Shown here one piece after another: positions 1 to 12,643 of a DNA stretch of 64,000 nt (positions within the stretch are counted from its first letter, which is position 1; every line of letters begins with the position of its first letter). The stretch is from assembly GCA_946478305.1 (NCBI GenBank), contig CAMLBO010000003.1, positions 1 to 64,000 of the forward strand, written 5' to 3'. The position numbers were made by a program, and so were the translations under genes. The DNA comes from an uncultured Enterobacterales bacterium (GTDB lineage Bacteria; Pseudomonadota; Gammaproteobacteria; Enterobacterales; Enterobacteriaceae). The notes beneath the pieces are model-generated. The model was not told the origin of the DNA. It ran no database searches and saw nothing but the letters and a program-made list of their open reading frames with translations.

Positions 1-82
1 GGGTAGTTTTACCGTGGTCAACGTGGCCGATAGTACCAACGTTAACGTGCGGTTTGTTACGTTCAAATTTTTCTTTAGACAC
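1..82 (-). CDS. tufA: Elongation factor Tu, N-terminal part (runs off window)
   Basis: The first 27 codons of EF-Tu, the GTPase that delivers aminoacyl-tRNA to the ribosome. The product begins with [20 protein letters not shown] and continues into the start of the [10 protein letters not shown]-loop, where the window ends. The start codon is GTG at 82-80, as is usual for enterobacterial tufA. It lies 71 bp downstream of fusA on the same strand, as the last gene of the str operon. The rest of the gene is outside the window. Confidence 0.95.
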   Translation of the reverse strand, partial: MSKEKFERNKPHVNVGTIGHVDHGKTT

Positions 83-153
83 GGCTATATTCCTTACTCT
101 TGTGCTCTCCCTTAATAGAGAGAGCACGGGATCATTGTGTTTAAACCAGTGGC

Positions 154-2277
<2,124 letters not shown>

Positions 2278-2364
2278 CTATTACTAGGACGTTCAAGTTC
2301 AGTTAAGCCAAGCGGGTTGGCTTCTTGAAGCGCCCGCTTGGTTAGCATAACTACTGCGTAGTGA

Positions 2365-2850
<486 letters not shown>

Positions 2851-2931
2851 TTAATTCAGGATTGTCCAAAACTCTAAGAGTTTATTTTGACAGTAATGTG
2901 AAAATGTTTGGCCTTACTTAACGGAGAACCA

Positions 2932-3369
<438 letters not shown>

Positions 3370-3397
3370 TCAGCATGAGCTAATATGGGGACGCAGA

Positions 3398-3426
3398 ATT
3401 TTAGGGCTGACCTTCGAGGGTGTCAA
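3398..3426 (-). promoter_or_regulatory. str operon promoter
   Basis: On the minus strand a perfect -35 box TTGACA (3426-3421) is followed, after 17 bp, by TAAAAT (3403-3398). Transcription would start near 3391, about 85 bases before the rpsL start codon. The layout matches the position of the E. coli str promoter. Seen directly; activity is inferred. Confidence 0.8.
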
Positions 3427-3446
3427 GAAATATACAGTATTAGCGT

Positions 3447-3737
3447 TTATTGCCATGCCATATGTTGTGTGTGTTTCTCGGTCAGCGCAACGAAACCAGT
3501 ATAGTCGATTAAGGTCGCGCTGTGTAAAATTTGACCAACTAAGCCGCGGGCAGCCAGATCTTCACTTAATACATAAACCGGAAGCCCCAGCGTAGCCAAA
3601 CGCTCTCCCGCCTCACTGTTTCTTACTGCCGCCAGTACACCGTCCTGCATCAGTAAGAATGCATCCTGTGGGCCAATAAGGCGAAGAAGTGCTGTTAGAT
3701 CACAAGATTGCGGCGAATTAGCCAAAGTAAAAAGCAT
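3447..3737 (-). CDS. tusB: Sulfur relay protein TusB
   Basis: Small DsrH-type subunit (96 residues, normal length) of the TusBCD hexamer. This complex receives persulfide sulfur from TusA and passes it to TusE for 2-thiolation of the wobble uridine of tRNA Lys, Glu and Gln by MnmA. TusB itself has no transfer cysteine role in the family. It is the last gene of the yheO-tusDCB run, 13 bp after tusC. It is followed by the str promoter region. Confidence 0.92.
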   Translation of the reverse strand: MLFTLANSPQSCDLTALLRLIGPQDAFLLMQDGVLAAVRNSEAGERLATLGLPVYVLSEDLAARGLVGQILHSATLIDYTGFVALTEKHTQHMAWQ

Positions 3738-3750
3738 GGGTATTCCTGCA

Positions 3751-4110
3751 TTAAAAAGTCATAACGACATCATATTCAGATAATTTATCGCGTAATTCAT
3801 CTTCCGCCAACGTATCGGCATCCAGTACCCAACTCAGTTCCTCGGTCAAACCGCGCGCTTTTAACGATGCGGCGCAGACGAAACACTGGTCGATGTCATA
3901 CAGCGACAAAACGCCATAAGTCGCAATGTAGTTACGCGCTAAAATCTTATCGGGTTGCTGATTGGCTAACAGCTGAAATACCCCATCGGCCACGAAGAAC
4001 ACCCCGATATCCTCAGTTAAAGCCGAAGTAGCCAGCAAAGCATCTAACCCTTCCCGACCTGAAGACGTTCCGTGCGGCCCATGTGTAAAAATAAAAGCGA
4101 CTTTCTTCAT
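3751..4110 (-). CDS. tusC: Sulfur relay protein TusC
   Basis: DsrF-type subunit of the cytoplasmic TusBCD sulfur relay complex, 119 residues, the usual length. It starts [30 protein letters not shown], the family fold's first strand and glycine-rich loop. It lies between tusD (20 bp upstream) and tusB, so the three subunits are produced together. Role taken from the characterised E. coli homologue. Confidence 0.93.
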   Translation of the reverse strand: MKKVAFIFTHGPHGTSSGREGLDALLATSALTEDIGVFFVADGVFQLLANQQPDKILARNYIATYGVLSLYDIDQCFVCAASLKARGLTEELSWVLDADTLAEDELRDKLSEYDVVMTF

Positions 4111-4130
4111 ATTGGGTTCACACCTTGCAT

Positions 4131-4523
4131 TTAAAACTGCACCAGCCGGTCGCAGGTTAGCGATGCTTCAGCCAGACTACCCAAGCCTGTGAGGAAAAAC
4201 CCAGGCTGCAAATTGGCAAACTCCACGCCCTGATTGCGCGCTTCGGCATCATCAATGACACCGCGACGCAGGGCTGCAGCCACGCAAATGTTCAGCGCAA
4301 CCTGATGGTCAGCAGCTAAACGTTGCCATGCGCGCACCAGATCAAATTCATCAGATGCCGGTGCCGACAATTGATTGCCATTAAGCACGCCATCACGGTA
4401 AAAAAAGATACTTTCCAGCTGATGCCCGCAGGCAATCAACGCCAGCGCGAATTGATAGGCTGCACTGGCTTGTTGCGTACCATAAGCAGGGCCGGTGACC
4501 AGCAAGCAATAACGCAGCTTCAA
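4131..4523 (-). CDS. tusD: Sulfurtransferase TusD
   Basis: Catalytic DsrE-type subunit of TusBCD, 130 residues. It carries the persulfide on a conserved cysteine; here Cys80 in [13 protein letters not shown] is at the place of E. coli Cys78. The start codon overlaps the stop of yheO (ATGA at 4523-4520), implying translational coupling. It is the first of the three tus genes on this strand. Confidence 0.95.
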   Translation of the reverse strand: MKLRYCLLVTGPAYGTQQASAAYQFALALIACGHQLESIFFYRDGVLNGNQLSAPASDEFDLVRAWQRLAADHQVALNICVAAALRRGVIDDAEARNQGVEFANLQPGFFLTGLGSLAEASLTCDRLVQF

Positions 4524-5242
4524 CGCTCATTCCCCACCAGATCGCCACTCTTGAATTGGCGGATATAGAGATAGACCGTATGTTTAGAAATATTCAGCCG
4601 GTCAGCAACTTGGTTGATAGCATCTTTAATATCAAAAATACCTTTCTCATAAAGATTCAGCACAACCTGACGATTTTTGGCATTGTTGGACACATTACGG
4701 TCGGCATTGACCTCTTCAATGGTGAATTCCAGCGTTTGCGCGACCAAATCATCAACCGATGAAGCAAAGTTCACGGAGGGTGCCACTTCCTGTGTTTCAG
4801 GTGGCATAAAGGTTTGAATAATTTGCGAGAAAGGCACATCAAGATTCATGTTGATACAGAGCAGCCCGATTACCCGCTGTTCCCGGTTGCGAATAGCAAT
4901 GGTGAGCGACTTCATCAACACGCCGCTTTTTGCCCGGGTGAAATAGGCGCGCGAAACATTACTGTCAGCACCGGTCATATCATGCAGCATACGCAGCGCC
5001 AGATCGGTGATCGGCGAGCCGATTTTCCGTCCGGTATGCTCGCCATTAGCGATTCGAATCGCTGAGCATTTAAGATCTTCTAAAGAATGCAGAACAATTT
5101 CGCAATGTTCACCAATCAACATGGCCAGACCATCTACTACTGCCTCATAGGAAGTGAGTATTTCGTGGTCGGTCTCATTGAAAGGACGTTGGTCCAGCAA
5201 ATCCAGTTCGCCGGTTTCGCCAGATATAAGCGAATTAGACAT
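4520..5242 (-). CDS. yheO: YheO family DNA-binding transcriptional regulator
   Basis: About 240 residues with an N-terminal YheO-type PAS-like domain (about 25-140, containing [22 protein letters not shown]). The C-terminal helix-turn-helix segment has the motif [18 protein letters not shown]. The family is conserved just upstream of tusBCD in enterobacteria, and its targets are poorly defined. I chose the ATG at 5242 because the protein then begins MSN and matches homologue length; a GTG four codons earlier is possible. It overlaps tusD by four bases and so probably shares its mRNA. Confidence 0.88.
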   Translation of the reverse strand: MSNSLISGETGELDLLDQRPFNETDHEILTSYEAVVDGLAMLIGEHCEIVLHSLEDLKCSAIRIANGEHTGRKIGSPITDLALRMLHDMTGADSNVSRAYFTRAKSGVLMKSLTIAIRNREQRVIGLLCINMNLDVPFSQIIQTFMPPETQEVAPSVNFASSVDDLVAQTLEFTIEEVNADRNVSNNAKNRQVVLNLYEKGIFDIKDAINQVADRLNISKHTVYLYIRQFKSGDLVGNER

Positions 5243-5451
5243 CGAAGCTACCACCCTCTACATCGCATTGGCCTGACAGCAGCAATACGTATCAATCAAT
5301 ATCCCGGGTCCGTTACTGTAACAAATGTACGGTGAGACGCCCTGGGTCACGTGGAATAGTGACGTTATGCCCGACAGGCAAATGCGTCAAGTAATCATCA
5401 TAGAGTAACCGCAGTAAAATGAGGGTCAGAAGCAATTAATTCGTCAGGCAA

Positions 5452-5482
5452 AAAAAACCGCCGCATTAAGCGACGGTTTTTC
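5452..5482 (-). terminator. Rho-independent terminator of fkpA
   Basis: A GC hairpin (AAAACCG-type arm, loop around CATTAAG, CGGTTTT arm) flanked by A and T runs lies 18-50 bp after the fkpA stop. On the minus strand it reads stem then T-run. Confidence 0.75.
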
Positions 5483-5499
5483 ATCACACCCGGCAAAAA

Positions 5500-6360
5500 T
5501 TATTTTGCTTTAGGTGCTGCAGCCGCAGCTGCGTCATCAGCAGGCTGTTCAGCCGCTTTTGGATCCGCTTTCGGCGCGGCTTTAACATCCAGTAACTCTA
5601 CGTCAAAGACCAGAGTGGAGTTAGCAGGGATCCCCGGAACGCCAGTTTTGCCGTAAGCCAGTTCTGGTGGAATGACCAGCTTGATTTTACCGCCTTTCTT
5701 AACGTGTTTCAGGCCTTCGGTCCAGCCTGGGATAACACCGTCAAGACGGAAAGACAATGGCTCACCACGGGTATATGAGTTATCGAACTCAGTACCGTCG
5801 GTCAGGGTGCCTTTGTAGTTAACAACTACAGTGTCGCTGTCTTTTGGTGCTTCACCGGTACCTGGTTTCTCTACCTGATACAGCAGACCTGATTCAGTCT
5901 TCTTCACGCCTTTGGTTTTAGCGAAATCAGCACGGAATTTGTCGCCTTTATCAGCGTTAGCTTTAGCGTCTTGTTCCATCTTAGCCTGAGCAGATGCTTT
6001 CACACGGCCTTCAAAGGTTTGCAGGGTTTTTTCGATTTCCTGATCAGACAGCTTGCTTTTGTTAGCAAACGCGTCCTGAACACCAGAGATCAACTGGTCT
6101 TTGTCCAGTTTGATACCCAGTTTCTCTTGTTCTTTCAGAGAATTGTCCATGTAGCGGCCAAGTGAAGCACCCAGCGCGTAAGCAGCCTGCTCATCATCAC
6201 TTTTAAACTTGGTGGTATCAGTCGCTGCCGGAGCGGCGGCGGCTGGTGCAGCAGTTGGCGTCTCTGCAGCTTTCGCTGCGTCGGCTGCCATGACCTGCGT
6301 AGCATTCAGTGTCAGTGCCATCGTGGTCGCTAACAGTGTTACTTTAAACAGTGATTTCAT
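5500..6360 (-). CDS. fkpA: Periplasmic FKBP-type peptidyl-prolyl isomerase FkpA
   Basis: Periplasmic chaperone and proline isomerase that assists folding of exported proteins. It has 286 residues, slightly longer than E. coli (270). A signal peptide (MKSLFKVTLLATTMALTLNA, cleaved near VMA-AD) is followed by an Ala/Pro-rich stretch. Next comes the N-terminal dimerisation domain (about 50-160) and the C-terminal FKBP domain (about 165-265, with VVNYKGTLTDGTEFDNSY and GGKIKLVIPPELAYG). An alanine-rich tail ends the protein. I chose the ATG at 6360 after GGAG and rejected an in-frame start four codons upstream. Confidence 0.95.
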   Translation of the reverse strand: MKSLFKVTLLATTMALTLNATQVMAADAAKAAETPTAAPAAAAPAATDTTKFKSDDEQAAYALGASLGRYMDNSLKEQEKLGIKLDKDQLISGVQDAFANKSKLSDQEIEKTLQTFEGRVKASAQAKMEQDAKANADKGDKFRADFAKTKGVKKTESGLLYQVEKPGTGEAPKDSDTVVVNYKGTLTDGTEFDNSYTRGEPLSFRLDGVIPGWTEGLKHVKKGGKIKLVIPPELAYGKTGVPGIPANSTLVFDVELLDVKAAPKADPKAAEQPADDAAAAAAPKAK

Positions 6361-6619
6361 CCATTTCTCCAAGGCCTGAAGCTTAATGCCTCAGGTAACA
6401 ATTACGAAAATTCGTCGGTTACTATAACTGTCCCTGTTCAGACAAGACAATATCTATACTAACCAATAGCGTCTTATTGGGACCTTTTTTGATCCAATTA
6501 GTTTCGACAACACCGGATAATGTGAAAAGTCCTAGATCCGCAGGTCAGGCAATTCTGTTTCATTACAGGTAGAATCACAGCCCTGACCGTCCTGTCAGCC
6601 GTACCTAGAGGGAAATGCT

Positions 6620-6838
6620 ATGGACCAGAATACGTTTGAACATCGCCTGGAAATGCTGGAAAGCCGCCTGGCGTTTCAGGAAGTGACGATTGATGAGCTT
6701 AATACGATTGTCACGTCTCATCAGTTGGAAATGAACAGGCTACATGACCATTTGCGCCTGCTGACTGACAAGCTGCGCGCTTCACAGCCGTCACAAATCG
6801 CTGACCCATCCGAAGAGACACCACCGCCCCACTACTGA
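6620..6838 (+). CDS. slyX: SlyX family protein
   Basis: A 72-residue cytoplasmic coiled-coil protein of the SlyX family, divergent from fkpA and convergent with slyD. The heptad-like pattern runs over most of the chain ([23 protein letters not shown] and onward). It ends with the family signature PPPHY. The molecular function is not established. A GAGGGAAA ribosome site precedes the ATG. Confidence 0.92.
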   Translation: MDQNTFEHRLEMLESRLAFQEVTIDELNTIVTSHQLEMNRLHDHLRLLTDKLRASQPSQIADPSEETPPPHY

Positions 6839-6865
6839 TGTCGAGTGGCGCCCTGTGGTAGAAAC

Positions 6866-6894
6866 AAAAAAGGCATCCCGCAGGATGCCTTTTC
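6866..6894. terminator. Bidirectional terminator between slyX and slyD
   Basis: An AAAAAGGCATCC / GGATGCCTTTT hairpin with a very short loop sits between the convergent slyX and slyD stops. It is flanked by A-rich and T-rich sides, so it can act in both directions. Confidence 0.85.
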
Positions 6895-6908
6895 TTTATA
6901 GCTGGCGA

Positions 6909-7514
6909 TTAATGACAACCGCAGCCGCCGTTGCCACCGCAACCGCCTTTTTTCACTTCGTCATGGCCGTGATCGTGATCATGGCTGTGACCGTGGCCAC
7001 CGCAGCAACCGTCACCATGTTCGTGATCGTGACCATGGTCGTGGCCATGCTCACCGTGTACATGGCCATGAGCCAGTTCTTCTTCCGTTGCTTCACGAAT
7101 AGCAACCACTTCGACGTGGAAGTTCAGATCCTGACCTGCCAACATGTGGTTGCCGTCAACCACCACGTGGTCACCGTCAACTTCAGTGATTTCAACCGGA
7201 ACCGGGCCCTGATCGGTGTCAGCCAGGAAGCGCATGCCGACTTCCAGCTCTTCCACACCCATAAACACGTCTTTAGGAACGCGCTGCACCAGGTTTTCAT
7301 CATAGTTGCCGTAAGCGTCGTTCGCGCCAACATGCACGTCGAATACGTCGCCAATCGCATGGCCATCCAACGCAGTTTCCAGACCTGAGATCAGGGAACC
7401 GTGGCCGTGCAGGTAATCCAACGGTGCGCTCACCGGAGATTCATCAACCAACACACCGTCTTCTGTACGTACCTGATATGCCACGCTGACGACCAGGTCT
7501 TTAGATACTTTCAT
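6909..7514 (-). CDS. slyD: FKBP-type peptidyl-prolyl isomerase and metallochaperone SlyD
   Basis: Cytoplasmic prolyl isomerase and chaperone, 201 residues. The FKBP domain with the inserted-in-flap chaperone domain spans about 1-150. The tail from about 150 is extremely rich in His, Asp, Gly and Cys (GDGCCGGHGHSHDHDHGHD and GGCGGNGGCGCH). It would bind Ni and Zn, consistent with the known role of SlyD in nickel supply to hydrogenase with HypB. It is convergent with slyX and followed by a shared terminator. Confidence 0.96.
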   Translation of the reverse strand: MKVSKDLVVSVAYQVRTEDGVLVDESPVSAPLDYLHGHGSLISGLETALDGHAIGDVFDVHVGANDAYGNYDENLVQRVPKDVFMGVEELEVGMRFLADTDQGPVPVEITEVDGDHVVVDGNHMLAGQDLNFHVEVVAIREATEEELAHGHVHGEHGHDHGHDHEHGDGCCGGHGHSHDHDHGHDEVKKGGCGGNGGCGCH

Positions 7515-7726
7515 GATAACTCCTACCGTTGGAAACTTAATTTATTGTCTGCGAACGTTTCGGGTAACGAACGCCATTTCGTTTCAGGCTAATTCAGTCA
7601 CGACACATTGTCCGTATCCTGTGCAAAAAAACGGATACATCAACAGTGCCGAATAAATTTGGCGAAGAGTGTAGCGGAAATCCGCGCCGCTGTACCGAAC
7701 AGCATAAAAAAACGCGGCCCATAACG

Positions 7727-7930
7727 CTACTTCGGATCAAAAATACCGATAACTTGTTCTTCCGGGCGCAACGTCTTACTGACCAGCTCATCCGTCTGGC
7801 GCTTATGCAGGCCACACTTAATACACTCGACCACTTCGACCTGATCTTCTGTCCATAAAGCCAGCGTATCCAGCGCCTTACATTGCGGGCAAACCGCCCC
7901 GGCAATGAATCGCTTACGGGTTGTAGCCAT
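7727..7930 (-). CDS. yheV: YheV family putative zinc-ribbon protein
   Basis: A 67-residue protein with two CxxC knuckles (CPQC near residue 14 and CIKCG near 37), a probable zinc ribbon. The C-terminus EEQVIGIFDPK is characteristic of YheV. Start set at the ATG at 7930, eight bases after GGAG. It lies downstream of kefGB on the same strand, the conserved enterobacterial order. Function unknown. Confidence 0.9.
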   Translation of the reverse strand: MATTRKRFIAGAVCPQCKALDTLALWTEDQVEVVECIKCGLHKRQTDELVSKTLRPEEQVIGIFDPK

Positions 7931-8030
7931 CACTTACTCTCCAGGAATGTTGCATCTTGCGCCTGCTTCTATAGTTGGGGCGGCAGAAACGTTTTGCAAA
8001 AAAATATTAACGGGCTGGCATAAAAAGGGG

Positions 8031-9839
8031 CTATTCGTCATCGTCCCAGCCATCAAGCTGACGGCGTTCATTGTGCATTTCACTCTGGAAAATATCTTCC
8101 AGCTCACGACGCGCCTCTTTGACGCGGGAAATTTGCGCCACATCGCCCCGATTTTGCGGTACCAGCTCCCGCAACATACGCATATCAAGACGACGAAAAT
8201 GCTGCTGTGCTCGATACGCACTGTGCGGATGCATTCCCAGTGTCACCAGTGCTTTCTTACCCAGTTCCAGTGCGCTGGAGAACGTCTCACGCGAGAAATG
8301 CGTCACGCCAGCCTGCAACAGTTCATGCGCTTCAACACGTCCGCGGGCACGCGCCAGAATATTCAGATGCGGGAAATGCTGCTGGCAAAGATGGACAATC
8401 TCCATCGTATCTTCCGGTTCATTACAAGTGATGACGATGGATTTGGCCTTCTCTGCCCCGGACGCCCTGAGTAATTCAAGCTCGGTCGCATCACCGTAAT
8501 AGACTTTATACCCATAAGTGCGCATCAGACCTACAGCACTGATATCGCGTTCCAGCACGGTAATACGCATTTTGTTGGCCATCAGCAGGCGTCCAATCAC
8601 CTGACCGAATCGCCCGAAGCCCACGATGATCACCTGCGGCTCATCATCCTGCACAAAGTGTTTCTCGTCGCTCTCTTCTTTATCGTTGTAACGGCGAACC
8701 AAGATTCGATCCACGCCCTGCATCAGCAGCGGTGTCGTCATCATCGATAAAGTCACCACCACCAATAATAGCGACAGCTGATCGGAAGAGATCACTTTCT
8801 GCGCACCGGCGGCGGAAAACAGCACGAAGGCAAACTCTCCCCCCTGGCTGAGCACCGCGGCAAATTGCAATCGCACCGAGGTACGCAGGCCAAAGATCCT
8901 GGCAAGCGTGTAGAGAACGCCGCCTTTTACTGCTACCAGCACCAGGACGCCCGCCAGAACCAGCAGGATGTGGGTATAAAGTACGCCGAGATTTAGAGCC
9001 ATGCCGACCGAGATAAAGAACAACCCAAGCAGCAGCCCCTTAAAGGGTTCAATCGCGATTTCCAGCTCATGCTGATATTCACTTTCGGCCAGCAATACCC
9101 CGGCGATAAACGTGCCGAGGGCCATTGAGAAACCCAGGGAGTCCATAAACAGCGCAGAGCCCAGCACCAGCAACAGCGCTGCCGCCGTAAATACCTCCCG
9201 CACGCCGGAGGCCACAATCAGCCGGAAAATAGGCCGCAGCAAAAAACGCCCGCCAATCAACATGCCAGCAAAGGCCAGTACCTTCAGGCCAATCATGGCC
9301 CAGTTATTTGCCCCCGCCGAATCCCCAGCCAGCAGCGGGATCAGCGCCAGCGCAGGGATGACCGCGATGTCCTGAAACAACAGCACCGCAAAACCCAACT
9401 GACCGCCTTCATTGCGGGTCATGCTCTTATCGCGCATCAGCTGCAGTGCCATCGCCGTCGATGACATCGCCAGACCAATACCGCCAATCAGCGCCGCCTG
9501 CCATGAAAAATGAGTGACATACAGCAGGCCACCGAGCACGGCAGCAGTCACGATCACCTGCCCGGCGCCGACGCCAAAAATTTGCCGCCGCAGCTCCCAC
9601 AGCTTGCCGGGATTCAGTTCCAGCCCGATGATAAACATCAGGAACACCACGCCGAGCTCCGAGAAGTGCAGAATTTCGTCGACATCGCGGATAAAGCCCA
9701 GCCCCCACGGACCAATAGCGATACCGGCGATCAAATAGCCGAGCACCGCGCCAATCCCCAGACGCTGGGCGATGGGTACCGCAACGACCGCTGCAAACAG
9801 AAACAGCAGAATGGCCGCCGGTAAATTGGAACCGTCCAT
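8031..9839 (-). CDS. kefB: Glutathione-regulated potassium/proton antiporter KefB
   Basis: Inner-membrane CPA2-family K+ efflux antiporter (602 residues) that acidifies the cytoplasm as protection against electrophiles. It is held shut by glutathione and opened by glutathione adducts. The N-terminal ~380 residues form about 12 membrane segments. After a charged linker, the C-terminal KTN/RCK domain has the nucleotide motif [11 protein letters not shown] (about 415-425). The start ATG at 9839 shares one base with the stop of kefG, so the two are coupled, as expected for the antiporter and its ancillary subunit. Confidence 0.96.
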   Translation of the reverse strand: MDGSNLPAAILLFLFAAVVAVPIAQRLGIGAVLGYLIAGIAIGPWGLGFIRDVDEILHFSELGVVFLMFIIGLELNPGKLWELRRQIFGVGAGQVIVTAAVLGGLLYVTHFSWQAALIGGIGLAMSSTAMALQLMRDKSMTRNEGGQLGFAVLLFQDIAVIPALALIPLLAGDSAGANNWAMIGLKVLAFAGMLIGGRFLLRPIFRLIVASGVREVFTAAALLLVLGSALFMDSLGFSMALGTFIAGVLLAESEYQHELEIAIEPFKGLLLGLFFISVGMALNLGVLYTHILLVLAGVLVLVAVKGGVLYTLARIFGLRTSVRLQFAAVLSQGGEFAFVLFSAAGAQKVISSDQLSLLLVVVTLSMMTTPLLMQGVDRILVRRYNDKEESDEKHFVQDDEPQVIIVGFGRFGQVIGRLLMANKMRITVLERDISAVGLMRTYGYKVYYGDATELELLRASGAEKAKSIVITCNEPEDTMEIVHLCQQHFPHLNILARARGRVEAHELLQAGVTHFSRETFSSALELGKKALVTLGMHPHSAYRAQQHFRRLDMRMLRELVPQNRGDVAQISRVKEARRELEDIFQSEMHNERRQLDGWDDDE

Positions 9840-10393
9840 TATTTGAGCCCTCCGAGTGCAATCGGAGACTGCAACCATTCGCCATACGCCTGGGCATGGC
9901 TTTGCAACACGTCAGGCTTCTGCCGCCGCGCCCAATAGATAATGATCGGCGTCATCCAATGCATATGGCACATGGCTGATGTCAGCTCGAACGGCCGCAT
10001 GATGTCGCTCATCGGATAACGGTTATAACCCCCCGCTTTATAAGCCCCCTCAGGTTCACCGGTGGTCACTACTGAGCGCCAGTACTTGCCGCGCAGCGCA
10101 TTTCCACCCGCGCCGCTGGCAAAACCACGGGCCAACACGCGGTCCATCCACTCTTTGAGCAACGCCGGGCAGCTGTAGGTATAGAGCGGGTGCTGAAAGA
10201 CGATCACCTTATGCTCGCGCAGCAACTCCTGCTCCCGGTGGATATCGATAAAGAAATCTGGGTAATGAGCATATAAATCGTGGACGGTGACATGCTCTAA
10301 CTGTCGGGCGTGTTGTAATAAAACACGGTTGGCAACCGAATCGGGCGATTCCGGGTGGGCATACAGCAGCAAAACCTTGGGTGGCTGCGACAT
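9839..10393 (-). CDS. kefG: Ancillary flavoprotein of KefB, KefG
   Basis: Quinone-oxidoreductase-like (NQO1/MdaB superfamily) soluble subunit that binds KefB and is needed for its full activity. It has 184 residues, the family length, starting [22 protein letters not shown], with [19 protein letters not shown] as the conserved core. The ATG at 10393 has GGAGG five bases upstream; in-frame codons further upstream were rejected. It overlaps kefB by one base. The gap upstream is the divergent promoter region shared with yheS. Confidence 0.95.
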   Translation of the reverse strand: MSQPPKVLLLYAHPESPDSVANRVLLQHARQLEHVTVHDLYAHYPDFFIDIHREQELLREHKVIVFQHPLYTYSCPALLKEWMDRVLARGFASGAGGNALRGKYWRSVVTTGEPEGAYKAGGYNRYPMSDIMRPFELTSAMCHMHWMTPIIIYWARRQKPDVLQSHAQAYGEWLQSPIALGGLK

Positions 10394-10577
10394 CAATACC
10401 TCCAAAGCGTCGTCAGGGTGCGGTTTTTCCGTTACCATGCTTCGCAAAGACTAAAAATAGGACGCAATACGTCTTGTTCAATATTGTGACAATTTTGGTT
10501 CAAATCGGCGGTACAAAAACCGCATAAATCATCTCGAATTTAGATGACAATTTAACATACTCTCAACACGGCGCTTT

Positions 10578-12494
10578 ATGATTGTTTTCTCCTCATTACA
10601 AATCCGACGCGGTACCAATGTCTTGCTGGACAATGCGTCAGCAACCATTAATCCCGGCCAGAAAGTCGGTCTGGTCGGCAAAAACGGCTGTGGTAAATCC
10701 ACGCTGATATCACTGCTGAAAAACGAAATGAGCGCCGATGCGGGCAGCCTGACATTTCCTCATAACTGGGCATTGGCCTGGGTTAATCAGGAAACACCTG
10801 CGCTTGACGTCCCTGCCATTGAGTATGTTATCGATGGTGACCGCGAATTTCGTCAGTTGGAATCCGAATTACAGTCCGCCAACGATCTGGACGACGGCCA
10901 CGCCATTGCGCACGTTCACGGCAAACTCGACGCCATTCAGGCCTGGACTATTCCGGCGCGCGCCGCCAGTTTACTCAGCGGCCTCGGCTTCACCCAGAAC
11001 CAATTGCAGCAACCGGTGAAATCCTTCTCCGGCGGCTGGCGTATGCGTCTGAACCTGGCGCAGGCACTGATTTGTCGCTCTGATCTGCTGCTGCTTGATG
11101 AACCGACCAACCACCTTGATCTCGATGCCGTGATCTGGCTGGAAAAGTGGCTGAAAAGCTACGCCGGCACGCTGGTGCTTATCTCCCATGACCGCGATTT
11201 CCTCGACCCGATTGTCGACAAAATCCTGCACATCGAACAGCAGACGCTGAACGAATACACCGGCAACTACTCGTCATTTGAACGCCAGCGGGCAACCAAA
11301 CTGTCGCAGCAGCAGTCGCTGTTTGAAAGTCAGCAGGAAAAAGTGGCGCATTTGCAAAGCTACATTGACCGCTTCCGGGCGCAGGCGACCAAGGCCAAAC
11401 AGGCACAGAGCCGCATCAAAATGCTCGAACGCATGGAACTGATTGCCCCGGCGCACGTCGATAATCCTTTTCATTTTAGCTTCCGTTCGCCGGAAAGTTT
11501 GCCCGATCCGCTGCTGCGCATGGAAAAAGTCAGCGCCGGTTATGGCGACAACACCATATTGGACTCCATCAAGCTCAATCTGGTGCCGGGTTCACGCATC
11601 GGTCTGCTCGGCCGTAATGGTGCCGGTAAATCGACGTTGATCAAACTGCTGGCCGGCACCATGCCACCTTTACAGGGCGATATTGGTCTGGCAAAGGGTG
11701 TGAAACTGGGTTACTTCGCCCAGCATCAGTTGGAGTTTTTACGGGCCGATGAATCGCCGTTGCAGCACCTGACGCGCATCGCCGCCAAAGAGACCGAACA
11801 GCAACTGCGTGACTATCTGGGCGGTTTCGGTTTCCACGGCGACAAAGTCACAGACCCGACCGAGCGCTTCTCCGGTGGTGAAAAAGCCCGACTGGTACTG
11901 GCGTTAATCGTCTGGCAGCGCCCTAATCTGCTGCTGCTCGATGAACCGACCAACCACCTGGATCTCGATATGCGCCAGGCGCTGACCGAAGCGCTGATCG
12001 ACTTTGAAGGCGCAATGGTCGTGGTCTCGCATGACCGCCACTTACTGCGCTCTACCACCGATGATCTCTATCTGGTTCACGGCGGCAAAGTGGAGCAGTT
12101 CGATGGCGATCTGGAAGATTATCAGCAATGGCTGGTGGATATTCAGCGTCAGGAGAGCCAGCAGGAAGCGCCATCAAAAGACGGCGTGAACAGCGCGCAG
12201 TCGCGAAAAGATCAGAAACGCCGCGAGGCCGATTTCCGTAACCAGACCCAGCCGCTGCGCAAGCAGATCACCAAGCTGGAATCACAGATGGAAAAACTGA
12301 CCCAAGAGCTGACGGCCATCGAAGAGAAACTGGCTGACTCGGCGCTTTACGACATCAGCCGCAAAGCCGAACTGACCGAATGCCTGCAACAGCAGAGTAA
12401 AGTTAAAGGCGCGCTCGACGACACCGAAATGACCTGGCTCGACGCCCAGGAACAGCTGGAAGAGTTAGCAAAGGGGTTTGATTTAGAAAGTTGA
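10578..12494 (+). CDS. yheS: ABC-F family ATPase YheS
   Basis: Soluble ABC-F protein of 638 residues with two ATP-binding cassettes and no membrane part. Visible are Walker A GKNGCGKST (about 35) and GRNGAGKST (about 348), signature SFSGGWRMRL and FSGGEKARL, Walker B LLLLDEPTNHLDLD twice, and the Gln/Lys-rich linker between cassettes. A C-terminal coiled coil covers about 545-630. The family acts on stalled or specialised ribosomes; YheS itself is only partly characterised. Transcribed divergently from kefG. Confidence 0.93.
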   Translation: MIVFSSLQIRRGTNVLLDNASATINPGQKVGLVGKNGCGKSTLISLLKNEMSADAGSLTFPHNWALAWVNQETPALDVPAIEYVIDGDREFRQLESELQSANDLDDGHAIAHVHGKLDAIQAWTIPARAASLLSGLGFTQNQLQQPVKSFSGGWRMRLNLAQALICRSDLLLLDEPTNHLDLDAVIWLEKWLKSYAGTLVLISHDRDFLDPIVDKILHIEQQTLNEYTGNYSSFERQRATKLSQQQSLFESQQEKVAHLQSYIDRFRAQATKAKQAQSRIKMLERMELIAPAHVDNPFHFSFRSPESLPDPLLRMEKVSAGYGDNTILDSIKLNLVPGSRIGLLGRNGAGKSTLIKLLAGTMPPLQGDIGLAKGVKLGYFAQHQLEFLRADESPLQHLTRIAAKETEQQLRDYLGGFGFHGDKVTDPTERFSGGEKARLVLALIVWQRPNLLLLDEPTNHLDLDMRQALTEALIDFEGAMVVVSHDRHLLRSTTDDLYLVHGGKVEQFDGDLEDYQQWLVDIQRQESQQEAPSKDGVNSAQSRKDQKRREADFRNQTQPLRKQITKLESQMEKLTQELTAIEEKLADSALYDISRKAELTECLQQQSKVKGALDDTEMTWLDAQEQLEELAKGFDLES

Positions 12495-12527
12495 TCCTTT
12501 CTTTTCCCTCACAATCCCCTTTCCGAG

Positions 12528-12641
12528 CGTGGTTGTACGGGAGCGAGGCAAGGCGCCAGTCACCTTGGGAGCGGAGCATACTCCAGTATGTGAGCAACCC
12601 AAGGTGACGCAGCAACGCCGCCGCAGCCCCGTACAACCACG
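12528..12641. repeat. 114-bp imperfect palindrome (structured intergenic element / bidirectional terminator)
   Basis: The outer arms CGTGGTTGTACGGG (12528-12541) and its exact complement (12628-12641) match over 14 bp. Nested inside are GTCACCTTGGG (12559-12569) with complement at 12598-12608, and CATACT (12577-12582) with AGTATG (12585-12590). The whole would fold into one long stem. It sits between the convergent yheS and tauD genes and lacks a T-run. It looks like a member of a dispersed enterobacterial intergenic repeat, but it is neither ERIC nor REP by its sequence. Confidence 0.8.
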
Positions 12642-12643
12642 CG

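Noticed and set aside
6855..7388. 177-codon plus-strand frame antisense to slyD, rich in Val/Ala/Met
   Set aside because: It is the mirror of the His/Gly/Asp-rich slyD tail; the hydrophobic look comes from the reverse reading of GAC/CAT/GGC codons.
7515..7726. Small gene between slyD and yheV
   Set aside because: Frames here are short, lack ribosome sites and overlap yheV on the same strand.
12528..12641. ERIC element
   Set aside because: The length and palindromic form are suggestive, but the sequence does not match the ERIC consensus arms as I remember them.
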